DNA from: Ilumatobacteraceae bacterium
GTDB taxonomy: Bacteria; Actinomycetota; Acidimicrobiia; Acidimicrobiales; Ilumatobacteraceae
Length of the DNA stretch: 7,816 bases
Assembly (NCBI GenBank): GCA_007122945.1
Contig: SKSP01000260.1
Location: 1-7,816, forward strand
Reading direction: 5' to 3'
Shown in pieces: positions 5,984 to 7,816 of this stretch (within the stretch, counting starts at the first letter, position 1; each line of letters begins with the position of its first letter). The translations under genes were made by a program, and so were the position numbers. The notes beneath the pieces were generated by a model. That model did no database searches. It saw only the letters and a program-made list of their open reading frames with translations, and had not been told where the DNA came from.

Positions 5984-6072
5984 CGCGCGAGGTCCGCTTC
6001 CTCGACGAAGCGGTCGCCGAGTTGCACGAACGACGCGGGCCGACGTACTGGATCGATCGCGCTGAACGCTGA
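5980..6072 (+). pseudogene. Truncated RelE/ParE-type toxin remnant
   Basis: A GTG overlapping the antitoxin stop opens a frame of only 30 codons. It begins TREVRFLDEAVAEL, which is the usual first strand and first helix of ParE/RelE toxins (V-x-F, then EA-x-x-EL). The normal protein has about 90-110 residues; here the frame departs from the family pattern after about residue 16 (HERRGPTYWIDRAER) and stops at TGA 6070-6072. All of the later strands and the catalytic or gyrase-binding C-terminus are missing, and I see no continuation in another frame downstream. A nonfunctional stub is the simplest reading. Position and the coupled start support the toxin origin more strongly than the short sequence match does. 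Confidence 0.6.
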
Positions 6073-6114
6073 ATCGGGCTGGCCACCACGAGTGCACGGG
6101 CATGGTGCGCCCGA

Positions 6115-6130
6115 ACCAGCGATCGTCACC
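6115..6130 (+). repeat. 16-bp direct repeat, right copy
   Basis: This is the exact second copy of the 16-mer at 5688-5703. It lies 42 bases after the stop of the truncated toxin ORF. It may be a recombination or insertion footprint of the toxin-antitoxin segment, but no transposase or other mobility gene is present. Confidence 0.5.
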
Positions 6131-6248
6131 TCCAGGGATTCGCCACGTACTCGATCGCCCTCACCTGCATGGTGGAGATGGCAAGCTGCGACGCATGCGT
6201 CACAGGGTCGTCACTCATCTCGCCACGGGCGAGACCACGACCGAGACG

Positions 6249-6695
6249 ATGAGCGCGAGTCGACTCCACCTGCGCCGGCGATGGTCACCGATCGGATGCT
6301 GGTTCCGGAACCGTTGGAACTGGCGAAAGGGCCGCCGGGTTCGCGAGGAGACCCGGCGTCTGCGTGCGCTGTCGGTGCCGGCCCCAGAGGTCGATGCTGA
6401 CGTCGATCCCGGGGTTCGCCGCGTGGCGATCCTGCTCGATGGTTCGCCGGCTCTCTCGGTGCTCGATCTCGGGTACGGGCCGGGTGAGGCGGTGATCACC
6501 GCAGCGGCGCGCGAGCCGCAGCGTGTGGCCCCCTACCTCGAGGCTGTGTTGGGTTACAGCGACGACGAGATCGTCGGTGTCGAGTCGGCCCGTGGACGTG
6601 AAGCCGTCCGGGAGCGCAACGAGTTGATGCGTGAGGTCCGTGCAATCTTGAGCGAGGACCCGAAGACGCGCTGGCAAGGCCCTGAGCTGAACTGA
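6249..6695 (+). CDS. Hypothetical protein, unrecognised
   Basis: The frame ending at 6695 has clear coding character from about 6290 onward (third positions mostly G/C), but I do not recognise the protein. ATG 6249 gives 148 residues; the open frame reaches back to an ATG at 6102, where the sequence looks less like protein. The N-terminal part is basic and tryptophan-rich (CWFRNRWNWRKGRRVREETR). The middle is VRRVAILLDGSPALSVLDLGYGPGEAVITAAA. The C-terminal half is charged and helical (VAPYLEAVLGYSDDEIVG, then EAVRERNELMREVRAILSED). No signal peptide or membrane segment is evident, and the ribosome site is weak. It follows the toxin remnant by about 180 bases in which I see no gene. It may be the intact part of a broken gene that continues in the next frame at 6691. 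Confidence 0.45.
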   Translation: MSASRLHLRRRWSPIGCWFRNRWNWRKGRRVREETRRLRALSVPAPEVDADVDPGVRRVAILLDGSPALSVLDLGYGPGEAVITAAAREPQRVAPYLEAVLGYSDDEIVGVESARGREAVRERNELMREVRAILSEDPKTRWQGPELN

Positions 6696-6840
6696 ACCTG
6701 ATCGGGACACGCTCCACGAGCTCGGATTCGTCATCGACGATCGAGCGCTCGTGTTCCGCAAGCCGGACGGACCGACCTACGTCGAGATCGCCACCCGGGT
6801 CGAAGGTGGCTTCGACCGGGCACACGAGCATCCCAGGGCG
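6691..6840 (+). pseudogene. Orphan coding-like fragment without a start
   Basis: Immediately after the preceding stop, another plus-strand frame is coding-like. After a TGA at 6688-6690 it reads EPDRDTLHELGFVIDDRALV, then FRKPDGPTYVEIATRVEGGF, with G/C-ending codons. There is no ATG or GTG at its beginning; the first usable GTG is at 6751, inside the fragment. Beyond about 6840 it fades, and from 6892 it runs antisense to a real gene. The simplest reading is the remains of a gene, or of the 3' end of the preceding gene after a frameshift. The opposite strand over the same stretch is also open and of moderate codon quality, so the strand assignment is not secure. I recognise no family. Confidence 0.25.
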
Positions 6841-6891
6841 GTTCAAGGTGCTGGCGATCTGGGCACCGCGTGGTGGCGGGATCGTGCTTGG

Positions 6892-7281
6892 CTACGGCGT
6901 TCGAGCGTTGGCATCGACGAGTTCTCGATCTCCGAGTGGTTCCCGCAACTGGACGACGTAGGGGGTCTCGACTCCTTGGCAGTCCTGGTCTCCGCCGAGG
7001 GGCTTCACCGTGATGCCGATGGCGACGACGGAGGCCGAGTAGGCGACGTCGACCTCCATCCGGTCCGTCGCGAGCGCGCCCGATGCGCACGCCTGCTCGC
7101 GCACCACGATCGGAATCTCGGTGCTCGACGGCCGCGGCGCGAAGGAAGGGTCGAGGCGCCACTCGGCATCCTCAGCTCGCGGCCAGGCCGCCACCACAAC
7201 CGCGATCGCAGCCGCAACGACCGCGAAGACGATCGCGCCGAGCAACACGCTCGGCCAGCGCGGAGGCGACTCCTCGGGCAC
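6892..7281 (-). CDS. Small membrane-anchored exported protein, unknown function
   Basis: This 129-residue protein has a proline-rich cytoplasmic start, one membrane segment at about 11-33 (SVLLGAIVFAVVAAAIAVVV) and an extracytoplasmic domain. The domain shows IPIVVREQACASGALATDRM (57-76), VDVAYSASVVAIGITVKPLG (78-97), DQDCQGVETPYVVQLREPLG (99-118) and DRELVD. The two cysteines (65 and 101) probably form a disulfide outside the cell. The pattern of C-A-S-G, strands ending in V-K-P-L, then D-C-x-G and E-P-L-G-D-R-x-L-V-D resembles small uncharacterised secreted proteins I associate with actinobacteria; no function is known to me. The GTG at 7281 is the first start after an in-frame stop and has no clear ribosome site. 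It lies divergently 24 bases from the broken GntR gene and has no partner on its own strand. Confidence 0.7.
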   Translation of the reverse strand: MPEESPPRWPSVLLGAIVFAVVAAAIAVVVAAWPRAEDAEWRLDPSFAPRPSSTEIPIVVREQACASGALATDRMEVDVAYSASVVAIGITVKPLGGDQDCQGVETPYVVQLREPLGDRELVDANARTP

Positions 7282-7305
7282 ACCGACAGGCTGTTCGCCG
7301 TTCGC

Positions 7306-7733
7306 GTGCCCGTCAATCCCTCACAACCTGAGACCGCGACCGACAACAACTCGATCACCACATCCGGCGGGGAACCCTCACCGCCGGCGAGCAGCTCCCG
7401 ACCGTCCGCCAACTCGCCCGGGATCTCGGCATCGCCAAGAACACCGTCGCCCGCGCCCACCAAGCACTCGAAGCCGACGGCCTCGGATAGAGCCTCGTGA
7501 TCGGCGACCGACGACGCGGCACCACCGTGCAAGCCCACACCCCCGACCGGAACACACTGATCGAAGCAGCCGCCCAGCGATACCTCGACGACCTCGAAGG
7601 ACTCGACATCACGATCGACGAAGCCACCACAGCAGTTCAGCAAGCGTTCCGACACCGACGCCCACAGGCCACGCGGGACCGCCCGAGACGAACCTCGACA
7701 TCAGCGCGGCGCAGTAGCAGACCCCCACTGTGA
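7306..7733 (+). pseudogene. GntR-family (YtrA-like) transcriptional regulator, interrupted
   Basis: The stretch encodes a recognisable GntR winged-helix regulator in pieces. A probable GTG start at 7306 gives PVNPSQPE, the usual N-terminal strand of short YtrA-type members. The frame then shifts by one base near 7336, where the downstream frame continues DRQQLDHHIRRGTLTAGEQL (from 7338), then PTVRQLARDLGIAKNTVARA, then HQALEADGL. This is the complete helix-turn-helix. A TAG at 7488-7490 interrupts it. After the stop the same frame resumes with VIGDRRRGTTV, the wing, and a helical tail (LIEAAAQRYLDDLEGLDITI, then DEATTAVQQAF), ending at TGA 7733. Leaving out 12 bases (7485-7496, flanked by CTC) would restore the canonical spacing DGL-VIGDRRRGT. 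Such regulators are usually about 120 residues, which matches the reconstructed length. As written it cannot yield a full protein without recoding. Confidence 0.75.
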
Positions 7734-7816
7734 ACGCGCTCCGTGCCCGCCGACTCGCCGCACGGTCAGAGGCTCGTGCCGAGCGACCCAACTACTCGAG
7801 ACTGCCGTATTGGGCG
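7730..7816 (+). CDS. Start of a downstream gene, cut by the window edge
   Basis: A GTG overlapping the GntR-frame stop (GTGA) opens a frame that stays clear for 29 codons to the right edge. It begins with the basic stretch MNALRARRLAARSEARAERP (initiator GTG read as Met) and then NYSRLPYWA. The overlap is what one expects for the second gene of a YtrA-type operon, where a membrane protein or ABC component commonly follows the regulator. The basic N-terminus just before an aromatic stretch could precede a membrane helix. Too little is visible to name it. Confidence 0.4.
   Translation, partial: MNALRARRLAARSEARAERPNYSRLPYWA

Noticed and set aside
5458..6129. Minus-strand 223-codon open frame over the DUF167 and antitoxin genes
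   Set aside because: It is antisense to both genes and shows no coherent domain; Ser/Arg/Ala-rich shadow.
6190..6201. Perfect 12-bp palindrome GACGCATGCGTC as an operator
   Set aside because: About two 12-bp palindromes are expected by chance in a window of this size, and no gene start lies at promoter distance with supporting signals.
6751..7500. Plus-strand 249-codon open frame starting at GTG 6751
   Set aside because: Its first 30 codons are the orphan fragment, but most of it is antisense to the small anchored protein and its end is an off-frame reading of the GntR region.
7497..7733. Separate 78-residue gene starting at GTG 7497
   Set aside because: Its N-terminus is the wing of the GntR domain encoded just upstream in the same frame, so it is the second half of the broken regulator rather than a gene of its own.

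Overview
The window reads as GC-rich bacterial chromosome. Its genes strongly prefer G or C at the third codon position, use many GTG starts, and several abut or overlap by four bases. This style and the mix of families (FtsX-type permeases, a SulP transporter with an ArsR-type repressor, a YtrA-like GntR regulator) suit an actinobacterium, possibly an Acidimicrobiia or Ilumatobacter relative. That placement is inference; no rRNA or other taxonomic marker is present.

Left part (1-2670, all minus strand). The order of transcription is two FtsX/MacB-type ABC permeases that overlap by four bases (2670-1555, then 1558-398), followed after 77 bases by the start of an exported protein resembling the ethylbenzene-dehydrogenase haem-binding family, which runs off the left edge. 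No ABC ATPase is visible next to the permeases. Upstream of them, 2683-3127 holds no intact recognisable gene. It shows coding-like sequence in three successive minus-strand frames, ending in a possible 35-residue leader ORF with a promoter-like hexamer in front of it.

Middle (3151-5668). An ArsR-type repressor and a SulP anion transporter with a C-terminal STAS domain form a two-gene operon on the minus strand, 10 bases apart. The repressor's short upstream region contains two abutting perfect inverted repeats in an AT-rich island, a likely autoregulatory operator. Divergently, on the plus strand, lies a DUF167/YggU-family gene.

Right part (5688-7816). This looks like a decayed accessory stretch. 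It has an intact small antitoxin followed by a toxin ORF cut to 30 codons, the pair flanked by a 16-bp direct repeat; an unidentified ORF (6249-6695) with a further orphan coding frame behind it; a small membrane-anchored exported protein on the minus strand (7281-6892); and a GntR-family regulator broken by a frameshift and by an in-frame TAG inside an apparent 12-nt insertion. A new reading frame starts at 7730 and leaves the window.

I saw no tRNA, rRNA, CRISPR array, insertion sequence or convincing intrinsic terminator. The best-supported functional unit is the ArsR-SulP pair. The most unusual features are the orphan antitoxin with its toxin stub, the interrupted GntR gene, and the permease pair without an ATPase.
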